NCBI GenBank assembly: GCA_963818685.1
Contig: CAWFTJ010000009.1
Coordinates: 62,001-126,000, forward strand
Length of the DNA stretch: 64,000 bases
Reading direction: 5' to 3'
DNA from: CAJCJE01 sp963818685
GTDB lineage: Bacteria > Actinomycetota > Actinomycetes > Mycobacteriales > Pseudonocardiaceae
Part shown: positions 28,789-39,885 of the stretch, piece by piece
Numbering within the stretch: the first letter of the stretch is position 1
Layout of the letters: every line of letters begins with the position of its first letter
Translations under genes and position numbers: made by a program
Notes under the pieces: model-generated
What the model saw: only the letters and a program-made list of their open reading frames with translations
The model's database searches: none
What the model was told of the DNA's origin: nothing

Positions 28789-30167
28789 ATGATTTTTGAG
28801 CAGTTCTATCTCGGCTGCCTGGCACAGGCTTCGTATCTGGTTGGTTCGGAGGGTACGGCGGCCATTGTGGACCCGCAGCGCGATGTGGATCTGTACATCG
28901 AAGCCGCTCGCAATCATGGGCTCAAAATCACTCACGTCATCGAGACTCACCTCCATGCAGACTTCGTCTCGGGACATCGGGAACTCGCCGAGCGAACCGG
29001 AGCGCAGATCTATCTTGGTGACGGCTCGGGTGCGTCTTTTCCGCATAAGAATGTTCGGGACGGCGATGAGATCGAGTTCGGCAAGTGCCGTTTGCGTTTT
29101 GTTGCGACTCCAGGTCACACGCTCGAGAGCATGTGCGTGGTGGTTCATGATTTAGAGCGCGGGCCGGGACCCTGGGCGGTGCTCACGGGCGATACCTTGT
29201 TCATCGGCGACGTAGGACGCCCGGATTTGGCGGAGAGCCATACACCGCAAGAACTCGCTGGATTGCTCTACGCCAGCCTGCGCAACAAATTGCTGACGCT
29301 GCCGGATGACGTTCTGGTGTACCCGGCGCACGGGGCGGGTTCGATGTGCGGTCGCAATATCAGTCCGGATCGCAGCTCGACGATCGGTCGCGAACGGCAG
29401 TTCAATTACGCGCTGCAACCAATGACTCGCGATGAATTCATTCGATTGATGACCGACGAGTTGCCCGCGCGGCCGGAATATTTCCAGCGCGATGTAGATC
29501 TGAACCGGCGCGGGGCGGCGACGTTGTCTGATTTGCCGGTGCTCGCTGCGCTTTCTCCAAAAGAAGCGGCAGCCAAACAGCGCGAGGGTGCAACCATCCT
29601 CGACACGCGCGCGAGTGGCGAGTTTTGCTCCGGGCACATTCCTGGATCGGTCAACATCGGCTTGAGCGGGCAATTTGCGTCCTGGGCGGGCTCGATTCTG
29701 GGGCTTGATCGCGACCTGATTCTGATCGCCGAAGACGAAAAGGCGGTCGAAGAAGCGCGCCAACGCCTTGCAAGAGTGGGAATTGAAAGAGTGGCCGGAT
29801 TCGTTATCGATGGAATTACCGGTTGGGTTCGAGCGGGACTTCCACTTCAGCAAACCGGCCAAATTTCCGTGCATGAGCTGCAGAGTGCGCTCCGAAAGAT
29901 CCGAACATCCGCATTATGGATGTTCGCCGGCCTCCCGAATGGAACAGCGGCCACGTAGACGGCGCGCGGCACGCGCCATTGGACAACCTTCCGAAGCAAC
30001 TTTCAGGAATGGACCGGGAGCGCACCACGGCGGTTTATTGCAAGAGCGGATACCGAAGCACCATCGCGTGCAGCCTCCTGGAGGCCAGCGGCGTTCAAAA
30101 CGTTTTGAACGTGCTCGGCGGATTCGATGCATGGTCCGCCGCGAGTCTGCCGACTACCACGCCTTAG
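28789..30167 (+). CDS. MBL-fold hydrolase with two rhodanese domains (persulfide dioxygenase-like), frameshifted
   Basis: The N-terminal 210 residues form a glyoxalase II-like metallo-beta-lactamase domain with the metal motif THLHADFVSGH, then PGHTLES and LTGDTLFIGDVGRPD. Two rhodanese domains follow. The first (about residues 260-360) lacks an active-site cysteine (LILIAEDEK in its place); the second has AVYCKSGYRSTIA. A shift near 29905 lies in the linker between them. Such fusions oxidise glutathione persulfide or related sulfane sulfur, coupling sulfide detoxification to rhodanese chemistry; this is inference from the family. Total length is about 460 residues. Confidence 0.85.
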
Positions 30168-30184
30168 CCGCTCCGCTAAACCCG

Positions 30185-33100
30185 TCAAGGTGTTCCGGAG
30201 GTCTTCACGGCAACGGCTGGGACATCCTGATCGCGGACGAGCTTGTTGAAAGCTGGAACGCCGGAATCCATGACCTGTTTCAGCTTGTTGATCTGCGCGT
30301 TCATATTGTCGCCAGATCTTCATAGACTTGCTGCTGCGAAGCAGTGGGCTGCGTATCAGCTTCGGAGATAGCGGCGAGAAGCGCCGCGAGCTTGTTGTTC
30401 AGCTTGACCGGGAAGTTCAGCGGATCTTCGCTGGCTTTGCTCTTGGTTTGATACAGCGCTTCTTCGATGGTGGTGAGTTCGTCGGAAAGCGATTTGGCGC
30501 GATCCAAGACGCTTCTCGATTTCGCGGTATCGCCGGCAGCCGAGGCGAGCGGTCAGCTCATCGATCTGCCGGCGAACGTCGCGAATCTGGATGACGGCCT
30601 GATTGGTCTGGCTCAGCTTGTCGCGCATCTGCAGATCGCAGCTCGAGCTGGGCTGAATATTCTTGGGGCGTGGTTTGAACGCGCGGGTCTTTGCGAACCT
30701 CGAATTTCTGAGTCTGCGACTTTCCGTCGACGGTGAGCTTCACCTGGTAAGTGCCGGGAACAACCGCCGGTCCGCGTACGCTGCCGGCCCAAAGAATCAT
30801 GCCGGGAAAGCTGGTTGCATCGGGATAGCGAAGGTCCCACACAAAGCGGTTCAGGCCCTGGTTTGCCGGAACGCGCTGGACACCACCGCCGCGGCGGCCG
30901 CCCGTTGCTTGCTCCTCCTGCTGGATTTGTTCGGCTGAGGAAGCATCCGAAGCCGGACGCGGACGCTCGGCGGGCCGTGCTCGAGAATTTCTTCACGAGC
31001 TTGCCTTGCGCGTCCATGAACTCGAGCGTCACTTCGCCTTGCGGCTTGTCTTTCAGCCAGTAATAGATGACTGCTCCGTTGGGAGGATTCGTGCCCACGT
31101 GCGCGGGACCGGAGAGTCCGCCTCCGAAGCCGCGGCCAAACGCGCCGCGATAGGCGTGCTTGGGCGCGAACAGATGGACGTCTTCATTGCGCGATGCCAT
31201 CTGTGAGTTGAGCCAGCAACTGAGTATCGTCCAGAATCCAGAAAGCCCGTGCCTTGTGTGGCGGCGACCAGCTCGTGCTCGCGCTTTTGAATCGCGAGGT
31301 CGGCGATGGGCGTGACGGGCAGATTCAATTGGAGCGACTGCCATTTCGCTCCGCCGTCGAAGGAGACATAGATGCCGGTTTCCGTTCCGGCATAGAGCAG
31401 ATCTCCGTTTGTTTGGATCTTCGCGAATACAGCGCGTGAAGGCGTTTTGCGGAATGCCGTTATTGATCTGACTGCCAAGTCTTGCCGTAATCGGTGGTCT
31501 TGTACAGGAACGGGCGATTGATCGTCGAATTTGTACAGCGTGGCGGCGAAATACGCCGTGCCGGGATCGAATGGCGAAGCTTCGATGGAATTGATCTGCA
31601 TCCATTCCGGCATGTTCTTGGGCGTGACATCTTCCCAATGCTGGCCGCCATCGCGAGTCAGGTGAACCAATCCGTCATCGGAGCCCACCCAGATCAAGCC
31701 TTGCTTCACCGGCGATTCGATGACCGTGAAGATGGTGTCGTAATACTCGATGCTGGTGTTGTCCTTGGTAATCGGACCGCCGGAAGAGATCTGCTTCGAT
31801 TTGTCATTGCGCGTCAGATCGCCGCTGATCGGCTTCCAGGTCTGACCCTGATCGGTGGAGGCAGAACAGCACGTTGCCGCCGGCGTACAGCAGGTCCGGA
31901 TCATGCGGCGAAAACAGCAGCGGGAAGTTCCATTGGAAGCGGTATTTCAGCGCATCCGGCGCCCAGCCCATTTCGTTGTCGGGCCAAACGGTGACGTTGC
32001 GGGTCTGGCCATCGTGGTGATCGTAGCGCGTGATCAGGCCGTCATAAGAGCCGGCGAACACGACGTTGGTGTCTTTGGCCAGGGCGCGATCCATCCGCTC
32101 TCGCCGCCGCCGACCGGGTACCAATCGCGCTCGCGTGATGCCGCCGCTTGCGCTGCGCGTTGCAATTTTAACCGTCGTATTGTCCTGTTGCGCGCCGTAG
32201 GCGTGGTACGGGAAATCGTCGTCGAGGGCGACACGATAGAACTGCGCGGTGGGTTGGTTATTTTCGGTGGTCCAATTCTTGCCGCCATCCGTGCTGACGG
32301 TTGCGCCGCCGTCGTTGCGCTTCGATCATGCGCTGCGGATTGCTGGGCGCAATCCAGAGATCGTGATTGTCGCCGTGCGGCGGCCTGATCGTGATTCCAG
32401 GTCTTGCCGCCATCGTCGGAGCGGAAGAACTCGACATTGGTCGCGTAGACTTTGTTCGGGATCTTTCGGATCGGCGAAGATGCGGCCGTAATACCAGGCG
32501 CGCTGCCGGAGTTTGCGCTCGTCATTCACTTTGGTCCAGGTTTTGCCCGCGTCATCGGACCGGAAAACACCGCCGTCTTCGCGCTTCGATGAGCGCGTAC
32601 ACGCGATCCGGATTCGCGGCAGAGACGGTGATGCCGATGTTGCCCATGACGCCTTTCGGCAGGCCCGGATTGTGGGTCAGATCCGTCCAGGTGTCGCCGC
32701 CGTCGGTGGATTTGAAGAGACCGCTGCCGGGGCCGCCGCTTTCGAGATCCCAAGGCTTGCGATAGACTTCCCAGAATCCCGCATAGAGAATGTTGGCGTT
32801 GGTGGGATCGAATACCAGCTCGATGGCGCCGGCCTTCGGTCCGCGGTAGAGAATCTTTTCCCAGGTCTTGCCGCCATCTTTCGAGCGATAGATTCCGCGG
32901 TCTTCATTCGGGCGCCCACACATGGCCCAAGCGCCGCGACGTAGACGAGATCGGGATTCGTGGGATGTCACGCGAATGCGGGCGATCTGGCGCGTGTTTT
33001 CAAGGCCGATGTGCTTCCAGGTTTTGCCGGCGTCCATGGATTTGTACATGCCGTCGCCATGCGGAGACATTGCCGCGAATGTCGTATTCGCCCGTTCCGG

Positions 33101-33411
33101 CATAAACGATGTTGGGATCGGATTCGCGAACGGCGATTGCGCCGACCGAGGACGTGCCAAATGGCTGGCCATCGGAAACCGGCTGCCAATCCACGCCGCC
33201 GTTGGTGGTTTTCCAAACGCCGCCGCCCGACGCCGCCGAAATAGTAGATGTCGGGCTGTGAATCGACGCCCGTGACGGCCGCGACGCGGCCGCCGCGGAA
33301 CGGGCCGACCTGCCGCCACTTCAGATTCTTGAGAACACTCATGTCCTGCGCATGGAGCAAACGGACGCGAGGAACAAGCAGGATGTCAGAAGTCCGAAAT
33401 GTTTTAAGCAT
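30185..33411 (-). CDS. VPS10/sortilin-like BNR-repeat propeller protein (copy 2), multiply frameshifted
   Basis: A secreted protein of about 1050 residues in the acidobacterial BNR/Asp-box family. Repeated blades of the type GxxKSxDxGxTW are visible (GMYKSMDAGKTWKHIGLENT, GIYRSKDGGKTWEKI, GLFKSTDGGDTWTDL, DGGAKWQSLQLNLPVTPI). A C-terminal region follows with TNRF-like WDLRYPDATSF, a coiled segment and the end MNAQINKLKQVMDSGVPAFNKLV, stop 30185-30187. At least eight shifts occur, one in the signal peptide (KHFGLLTSCLFLASVC). It starts 38 bases after copy 1 and is probably cotranscribed. The function of these propellers is unknown; glycosyl hydrolase labels are not supported by any catalytic motif seen here. 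Confidence 0.82.
32685..32738. repeat. 54-base block shared with 35846-35899 (one mismatch)
   Basis: The block encodes the GLFKSTDGGDTWT blade in both tandem propeller genes and differs at one base, whereas flanking sequence is more diverged. This suggests strong constraint or local gene conversion between the copies. Confidence 0.8.
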
Positions 33412-33448
33412 GAATTACTATTCACCTTCGTTGCACGAGTATGGGCAT

Positions 33449-36400
33449 TTATTGATGATCGGTCGAGGCGCCTAGTTGAATTTCGGCGAGCTGATGGGCA
33501 CGCTAAGAGCTCGTTGAAATGTGCCAAGGTCTACTTTGAAGCGCTTCGTTGAACTTTGCCTCGATTGCGTCCAGGCGTCCGGTCAGAATGCGGAACACTT
33601 CGTAATCCTGTTCGGTGGGAGGATAGTCGCCCGTTTCAACGGTGCGCGCCAAGGCGGCGATAATGTTGTTCAGCTTGATTGGGAAATTCAGAGGATCCTC
33701 ATTGGCGCGATTGCGCACCTGATAGATCTCTTCCTCAATGGTGGAAAGTTTGTCGCGAAGCGAAGCGCCGGCGGCGGAGACGGTTTCGTCTTTGGCCTTG
33801 TCGGCGCGATCTTTCGCCTCTTTATTAATCTTGCGGATTTTGATGACCATCTCGTCGGCCTCGCTGACTTGATCGCGAACCTGGAGGCGAGCTTGAATTG
33901 ATCCTGCGAGCTCCGCCATGCGTGACATGCTCGCGAGGATCCAGCTTGACCGCCAGAGGCTGGGTTTGGGTTTGGCCATTGGCGGTCACGCGCACCTGAT
34001 AGTTGCCCGGCACCGCGAGCGGGCCTTGCTCCGCACGCGCGCTCCACAAAACTTCACCCTCGAACACTGTTGCGCCGGGATAACGCAGGTCCCAGGTGAA
34101 GCGATTGGTTCCCGCGGCTTGCGAGTCACGGCGGACTGCTGCGCGGACGCCCGAAGTCGGATTCATCGTCGTCGGCGTTGGGCGACTTCTTCTTTTCGTC
34201 TCGGCGAGGCCGTAAAGTCCGAACAACATTGCCGTTCGAATCGAGAATATCGATCGCTGATCTTGTCGGCAGGCTTCTGCAGGTAGTAATCGATGGCGGC
34301 TGGACGGAATGAGCGGACGCCTCATCGGGTTTGAACAGATGAAGTGCCGATGCGGTGATCGGACGGGTTCCAACTGCCGCAGAATGTCGATGTCATCGAG
34401 AACCCAGAAGGAACGGCCGTGCGTCGCGACAACAAGGTCATCGTCTTGGACGACCAGATCGGCAACTTGGGTATCAGGCAAATTCAAGCCGCAGCGATTG
34501 CCAGTTCGCGCCATCATCGAAGGAAACATAGATGCCATGCTCGGTGCCCGCATAGAGCAGGCCGCGCGTTTGGGATCTTCGCGCGCGACGTGGGCAAAAT
34601 CGTTGTCGGGAATGCCGTTGACGATCTTGGTCCAGGTCTTGCCGAAGTCGTGCGTCCTATAGATGTACGGCTTGCGGTCATCGAGCTGATAACGCTTGGC
34701 CGCGAGGTAAGCCGTGCCGGGTTCGTGCGGCGAGGCATCGATCATGCTGATGCGGCTGAATTCGGGCAGATCTTTCGGCGTGATGTTAGTCCAATGCTTC
34801 CCGCCATCGCGCGTGATGTAACGCGAGGCCGTCATCAGAACCGGTCCAGATGGTGTTCACATCCTGATGCGAGGGCGCAATGGTGAAGATGGTGCCGTAG
34901 ATTTCAGGCCCATTTTGATCTTTGGTGATGGGGCCGCCGGAATCGCCCAGAGTTTTCGGATCGGCACGAGTCAGATCGGGGCTGATGGATTCCCAGCTCT
35001 GGCCCTCGTTGGTGGTCTTCCAAAGATGCTGCGAGGACGTGTAGAGGATTTTCGGATCGACGGGCGAAAAGACGATGGGTAAGGTCCACTGCCAGCGTTC
35101 TTTCAGAGCGGAGGCGGGCATGCCGGAGAAGAACAGCGGATAACACCTGAACGTCGCGCATGGCTCCCGTTGAGCGGTCAAATCGGGTCAGCAACGCGCC
35201 TTGGCTGCCCGCGTAGAAGATATTCGGGTCGGTGGGATCTGGCGCGATATAGCCGCTTTCGCCTCCGCCGACCGCGTAATACGGCGCAAACACGCCGGAG
35301 CTGCCGGAATCCGCGCCGGCCGTCGCTCTGGACGCAGACGGTGGTGTTGTCCTGCTGCGCGCCGCAGACCTGATAGGGGATGTCCTTCGTAATGGCGACG
35401 TGATAGAGCTGCGCGGTGGGAAAGTTCTCGCGGTCCAGGTTGCGCCCCCATCGACCGAGACGTTGCCGCCGCCATCGTTGCTGTTGATCATGCGCTGGTT
35501 GTTGGTTCGGATCGATCCAGAGATCGTGATTATCGCCGTGCGGGGCCGCAGCGTGGCTGAACTTCTTTCCGCCATTCGTCGATTTCAAGAAAGCGACATT
35601 CATGATGTAGATGGTGTCTTTCTCTTTCGGGTCGGCGTAGATGCGCGAATAGTAGAAAGCGCGCTGGCAGCGCGCGGCGGTCCTGGCTGACGAGAGTCCA
35701 GGTTGCGCCGGCATCATCGGAAAGGAACAGACCGCCGTCATTCGCTTCGACCATGGCGTAGATGCGATTCGAATCGGCGCCTGAAACAGCGACTCCGATT
35801 TTGCCGATGATGCCTTTCGGCAGGCCCGGATTGCGCGTGATTTCAGTCCAGGTGTCGCCGCCGTCGGTGGATTTGAAGAGTCCGCTGCCGGGGCCGCCGT
35901 CGTTCAACAGCCACGGCGTGCGATAGACATCCCACAGCGCGGCGAAGATGACTTTGGGATTGTGGGGATCGAGGCAGAGATCGATTGCGCCGGAATGATC
36001 GTCGCGGTAGAGAACTTTCTTCCAGGTTTTCCCGCCGTCAGTGGAGCGGAAGACGCCGCGCTCTGCATTCGGGCCGTAGGGATGTCCGAGCGCGGCAACG
36101 TAGACGATGTCGGGATTATTCGGATCGATGCGAATGCGAGCGATGGCCTGGGTATTTTCCAAGCCGGTTTTGTGCCACGTCTTGCCGGCGTCCGTGGATT
36201 TGTAGACTCCGTCGCCTTGCATGATATTGCCGCGCAACTCGGTTTCGCCCATGCCGATGAACACAATGTCGGGATTCGATTCGGATACCGCAACTGCGCC
36301 GACCGAGGAGCTGCCAAGCTGGCCATCCGTGACGGGTTTCCAGCTGGTGCCACCATCAACGGTCTTCCAAAGGCCTCCGCCAACGGCTCCGAAATAGTAT

Positions 36401-36561
36401 TCGAGGGGACGGCTAGGAACACCGGTGGAGGTGAGAGATCTGCCACCTCGATTGGGTCCGATATTCCGCCATTTCAGGGAGTTGAAGACAGAGGAATCAT
36501 AGTTCGCAGCGAGCGCCAGACTCGCGGTCAGGAGAAGGATGGCACAGGGCTTGAACATCAT
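33449..36561 (-). CDS. VPS10/sortilin-like BNR-repeat propeller protein (copy 1), multiply frameshifted
   Basis: It starts MMFKPCAILLLTASLALAA, a clear signal peptide (the frame extends upstream to 36732, but this Met is best), then SSVFNSLKWRNIGPNRGGR and blades GVYKSTDAGKTWHKTGLENT, GVFRSTDGGKTWKKV, GLFKSTDGGDTWTEI. The C-terminal half contains LPVANL-type propeller sequence, a lysine-rich helical region (KIRKINKEAKDRADKAKDE) and the end FNELL, AHQLAEIQLGAS with a stop at 33449. About six shifts are needed. Long stretches match copy 2 closely, so the pair arose by tandem duplication. Confidence 0.84.
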
Positions 36562-36926
36562 TGATTTGTTAAGTTCCTCGCTAAAGGAAACTCCGTTCAG
36601 TTTACCTCTGTAGAGGCGAGCGAGTACCGGGTTGCGACGGCGTATGCGTGGCGCTGTCTCAGGGTCGCGGTTCCGCGATGCTCCCAAGTAGAACGACCGA
36701 ACAGGCCTCCGGTTTGCACGTAAGACGCTCACTGGAAAGGCGCGAAATAGATTTTCGGGGTGCGTGATCGGGGTGCCGCGAGCGGTGTCTTACGAAACGA
36801 ACTCCCCCGGGCGGGGTGATTGGGTTCGTTTTTTCAAAGTGCGAAGGCGGGGAGTCGGAAGCGGCTGCTGCTTGGTCGCACCTTTCCTGGCCGCCCTGCA
36901 TCCAACCAGATGTTTTATTGGAGACA
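36562..36926. other. intergenic region with a long inverted repeat
   Basis: No gene is supported here. At 36795-36802 and 36824-36831 the perfect inverted repeat AAACGAAC and GTTCGTTT brackets a GC-rich centre and runs into a T-stretch, which could be a terminator or the edge of a small repeat element. The minus strand of this part reads HFEKTNPITPPGG, similar to spurious ORFs that recurrent intergenic repeats produce in some genomes. Confidence 0.4.
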
Positions 36927-37445
36927 ATAGGATGGCACGTTCAATCGATAGCGCTGAGCGTCGCTAGGGAAGCGCGCTCCGCAAATCTCTACACCGATCG
37001 GTTGACCTTCGGCGACGCAGAGTTCGATGAAGAGCGAGGGCTCCATCGCTTCGTCGTTGGCGAAGATCCGGAAGGAGGGTTCGTTGATTTACTCCAGCCT
37101 ATTAACGCTCAGCGTGGACGTATGGGCGCCGAAACCATTCATCACGTGGCGTTCCGCACCGCGGACGATGCGTCGCAGCGTGAATGGCTCAGCAAGCTCA
37201 CACAGCTCGGACTGCACGTATCTCCCGTGATGGATCGCAAATACTTCCACTCCATCTATTTCCGGGAGCGGAGCGGGGTGCATTCGAAATTGTCACCGAT
37301 GGTCCCGGCATGGCGATCGATGAAGCCGAAGAACAGTCTTGGTGAGTCCTTGGCATTGCCAGTCGAATACGAACCACTACGCGCGAACCTCGAGCGTATC
37401 TTGCCGCCGCTTGTTCATCCGCAAGTTCTCACGGCCAGCGCATGA
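36927..37445 (+). pseudogene. ring-cleaving dioxygenase (VOC superfamily), C-terminal half only
   Basis: The region encodes the second VOC module of MhqO-type extradiol dioxygenases: VQSIALSVA, FVVGEDPEGGFVDLL, AETIHHVAFRTADDASQ, VSPVMDRKYFHSIYFRE and, after a shift near 37275, GGVHFEIVTDGPGMAIDEAEEQ-like sequence, then ESLALPVEYEPLRANLERILPPL. MhqO proteins have about 310 residues and two modules; the first is absent and the upstream sequence is non-coding, so this is a 5' truncation plus a frameshift. The stop overlaps the next start (ATGA). Confidence 0.75.
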
Positions 37446-38086
37446 GTGCGGGCTCTTCGCCTGACCTCGGCTTCGTTCATCGATTCGAGCCTGCAACGGA
37501 TGCCACCGCGCCTGCGCTGCTTCTGTTGCACGGAACGGGTGCCGACGAAAGCGACCTTATTCCGCTGGGGAGGGTGATCGCTCCTGGGGCGGCTCTGTTG
37601 AGTCCTCGTGGAAAGGTACTCGAAAATGGGATGCCGCGCTTCTTCCGGCGTTTTGCCGAAGGACATTTCGATCAGCAGGATCTCGCATCCCGCACGATCG
37701 AGCTGGCCAACTTCATCGATGCCGCGTCACAATCCTACGGAATTGCTGTCGAGCACCTGCTGGCCGTCGGATTCTCCAACGGCGCCAATATTGCCGCGAG
37801 CTTGCTGCTGCGGTTTCCGGACCGGCTTCAAGGTGCGGTTCTCGTGCGTGCCATGGTTCCGTTTCGGCCAGCGGAGCCACCGAACCTGAAGGGCAAACCG
37901 ATTCTCGTGTTGAGCGGTAGCCAAGATGCCATTGCGCCGCCCGATCAAGCCGAAGATCTAGCCAGCATCTTCAAATCGGCTCAGGCGGAGGTCACGTTAC
38001 ATTGGGAGAGAGCCGGTCATATGCTCACAGAGGGCGACGTTTTGATAGCTCGTGACTGGATCAGCAAGTTCTACCGGGATCATTAG
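37442..38086 (+). CDS. MhqD-like carboxylesterase/phospholipase family hydrolase
   Basis: An intact 214-residue alpha/beta hydrolase: LLLHGTGADESDLIPLG, the nucleophile in VGFSNGANIA, the acid in LSGSQDAIAPP and the histidine in ERAGHML. It matches the YodD/MhqD branch of phospholipase/carboxylesterase proteins. In Bacillus, mhqD-type and mhqO-type genes lie together and respond to quinones; the same pairing and an ATGA overlap occur here, supporting a quinone or aromatic detoxification role by inference. Confidence 0.85.
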   Translation: MSAGSSPDLGFVHRFEPATDATAPALLLLHGTGADESDLIPLGRVIAPGAALLSPRGKVLENGMPRFFRRFAEGHFDQQDLASRTIELANFIDAASQSYGIAVEHLLAVGFSNGANIAASLLLRFPDRLQGAVLVRAMVPFRPAEPPNLKGKPILVLSGSQDAIAPPDQAEDLASIFKSAQAEVTLHWERAGHMLTEGDVLIARDWISKFYRDH

Positions 38087-38125
38087 CGCATTAGGCGCGG
38101 GTCCTGCCGAGCTTGTGAGACAGAC

Positions 38126-39742
38126 ATGGCCGTAAACGCGCAGCCGCTCCCTACCGCTGAAGAAACAGATCACCCATTCGCGCCGCTCGCAAACCGCTTG
38201 TTTCGCGCGCTTTGGATCGCGTCCATAGCTTCCAACATCGGGACCTGGATGCAAAACGTCGGCGCGGGTTGGCTGATGACCGAGATCAGCCGTTCGCCAC
38301 TTTACGTTTCTCTGGTTCAGACGGCGACCAGCTTTCCAGTGTTTCTGCTTGGCATTCCCGCAGGGGCCGCCGCCGATCTATTCGACCGGCGCAAACTGCT
38401 CATATTTACGCAGGCATTCATGGCGTTCGCGGCGGGCGTTCTGGGATGGCTGGCGGTGATCGGGAAGGTGTCTCCGATTACCCTTCTGCTCGCGACGTTT
38501 GCGCTCGGAATGGGGTCGACTCTCAACAATCCCGCCTGGCAGGCAATTGTGCCCGAAATTGTCTCCCGCAAAGATCTGCCCCAGGCGATTTCGCTCAACT
38601 CCGTCGGGTTCAACCTGGCGCGGGCGGTGGGTCCGGCGATCGGCGGGCTTCATGGTGGCAGCCTTCAATCCCGGCGCGGTGTTCATTTTGAACGCGCTCT
38701 CTTTCGTCGGGCGTGATCGTCGTTCTCTACTTCTGGAAGACGGCCTCCTCAAGAGCAGAGCTCAGCGAAGGACGAAAGCATCGTCTCAGCCACTTGGGCG
38801 GGCTTGCGGTATGTGCGGTATTCGCCCGGCATTCGTTCCGTGCTGGTGCGTTCAGGAGCTTTCATGATTGGCGGAAGCGCGATCTGGGCGATGCTCCCGA
38901 TCATCACCAAAACGGATTTGAAGGCAACGGCGACCGGCTATGGCGTGCTGCTGGGATGCATGGGCGTCGGTTCGATGGCTGCTGCGCTGCTGCTTGCCAA
39001 GTTTCGGCTGCGCTTTTCGCCCGATCAACTGATCGTGTCTGCGGGGGCGGTTTGGGGAATCGTGACCGCGCTGCTCGGATGGCTTGATAGTTTCACCATT
39101 GCCGCGATCGCGATGTTCGCCGCCGGAGTGGCGTGGGTGACCGAGATGTCCAGCTTCAACGTCGCCGCGCAGACGGTGCTTGCCGGCCTGGGTCCGCGCT
39201 CGCGCATTAGCCGCCTATCTGCTGGTTTTCCAGGGAGGCATGGCGCTCGCCAGCATGCTGTGGGGCGCTGTGGCGGAGCGTTATGGCAATCGGGCGAGCC
39301 TCTATGCGGCGGGTGTCACTTGCCTGCTGAGCCTGCTGCTTGTGAAGCGGTTTCCCATCCGGCTTGGGCGGGGAGCGTGACATCACCCGATCCGGACACT
39401 GGCCTGAACCGGTATTCAAAACGCCGCCCGATCCCGAACGCGGACCCGTGCTGGTGATGGTGGAATACGATGTCGACCCGGAGCAGCGCAATGAATTTGC
39501 GGTCGCTATGCGCGCCATGGGAAGAATTCGGCTGCGCGATGGCGCGATCCGCTGGGGCATTTTTCAAGATGCCGCCGCCCCGCAATCGGCACGTCGAAAG
39601 CTTTCTCGTTGAAAATTGGGCTGAACACCTGCGCCAGCATGATCGAGTCACGTTGGCCGACCGCGAGGTGGAAGAAGAAGCACGGCAATTCCATCGCGGT
39701 CCTAAACCTCCGGTCGTCACGCACTGGCTGGCGTCCGAATGA
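38126..39742 (+). CDS. MFS exporter with C-terminal monooxygenase-like domain, multiply frameshifted
   Basis: The N-terminal about 415 residues form a 12-helix MFS_3 (EntS-like) transporter: FRALWIASIASNIGTWMQNVGAGWLM, LLGIPAGAAADLFDRRKLL, AGVAWVTEMSSFNVAAQTVL. The chain then continues with TRSGHWPEPV, VLVMVEYDVDPEQRNEFAVAMRAMGRIRLRDGAIRWGIF, VESFLVENWAEHLRQHDRVTLADREVEE and VVTHWLAS, an antibiotic-biosynthesis-monooxygenase-like ferredoxin fold. This extension is a recurrent part of this MFS subfamily. About five shifts occur between 38650 and 39580. A role in export of small molecules or siderophores is inference. Confidence 0.82.
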
Positions 39743-39885
39743 GGCTGTCCCTATTCAGCAGCCGAACCGTTTACGCATACGCCCCGCAGTAAACTAAAGC
39801 TATCGAGATGCTGCTTGGCCACTCAACCTGAAACCCTGGTGCGCGAGCCTCGGCGCTTTCGCCGGACACCCGCCGCATAGGGCAG

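Noticed and set aside
29152..29874. Minus-strand ORF of 240 codons opposite the MBL-rhodanese gene
   Set aside because: An antisense shadow of a well-supported coding region in GC-rich DNA.
30185..36561. Glycoside hydrolase annotation for the BNR proteins
   Set aside because: BNR/Asp-box blades alone do not show sialidase or other catalytic residues, and none were seen.
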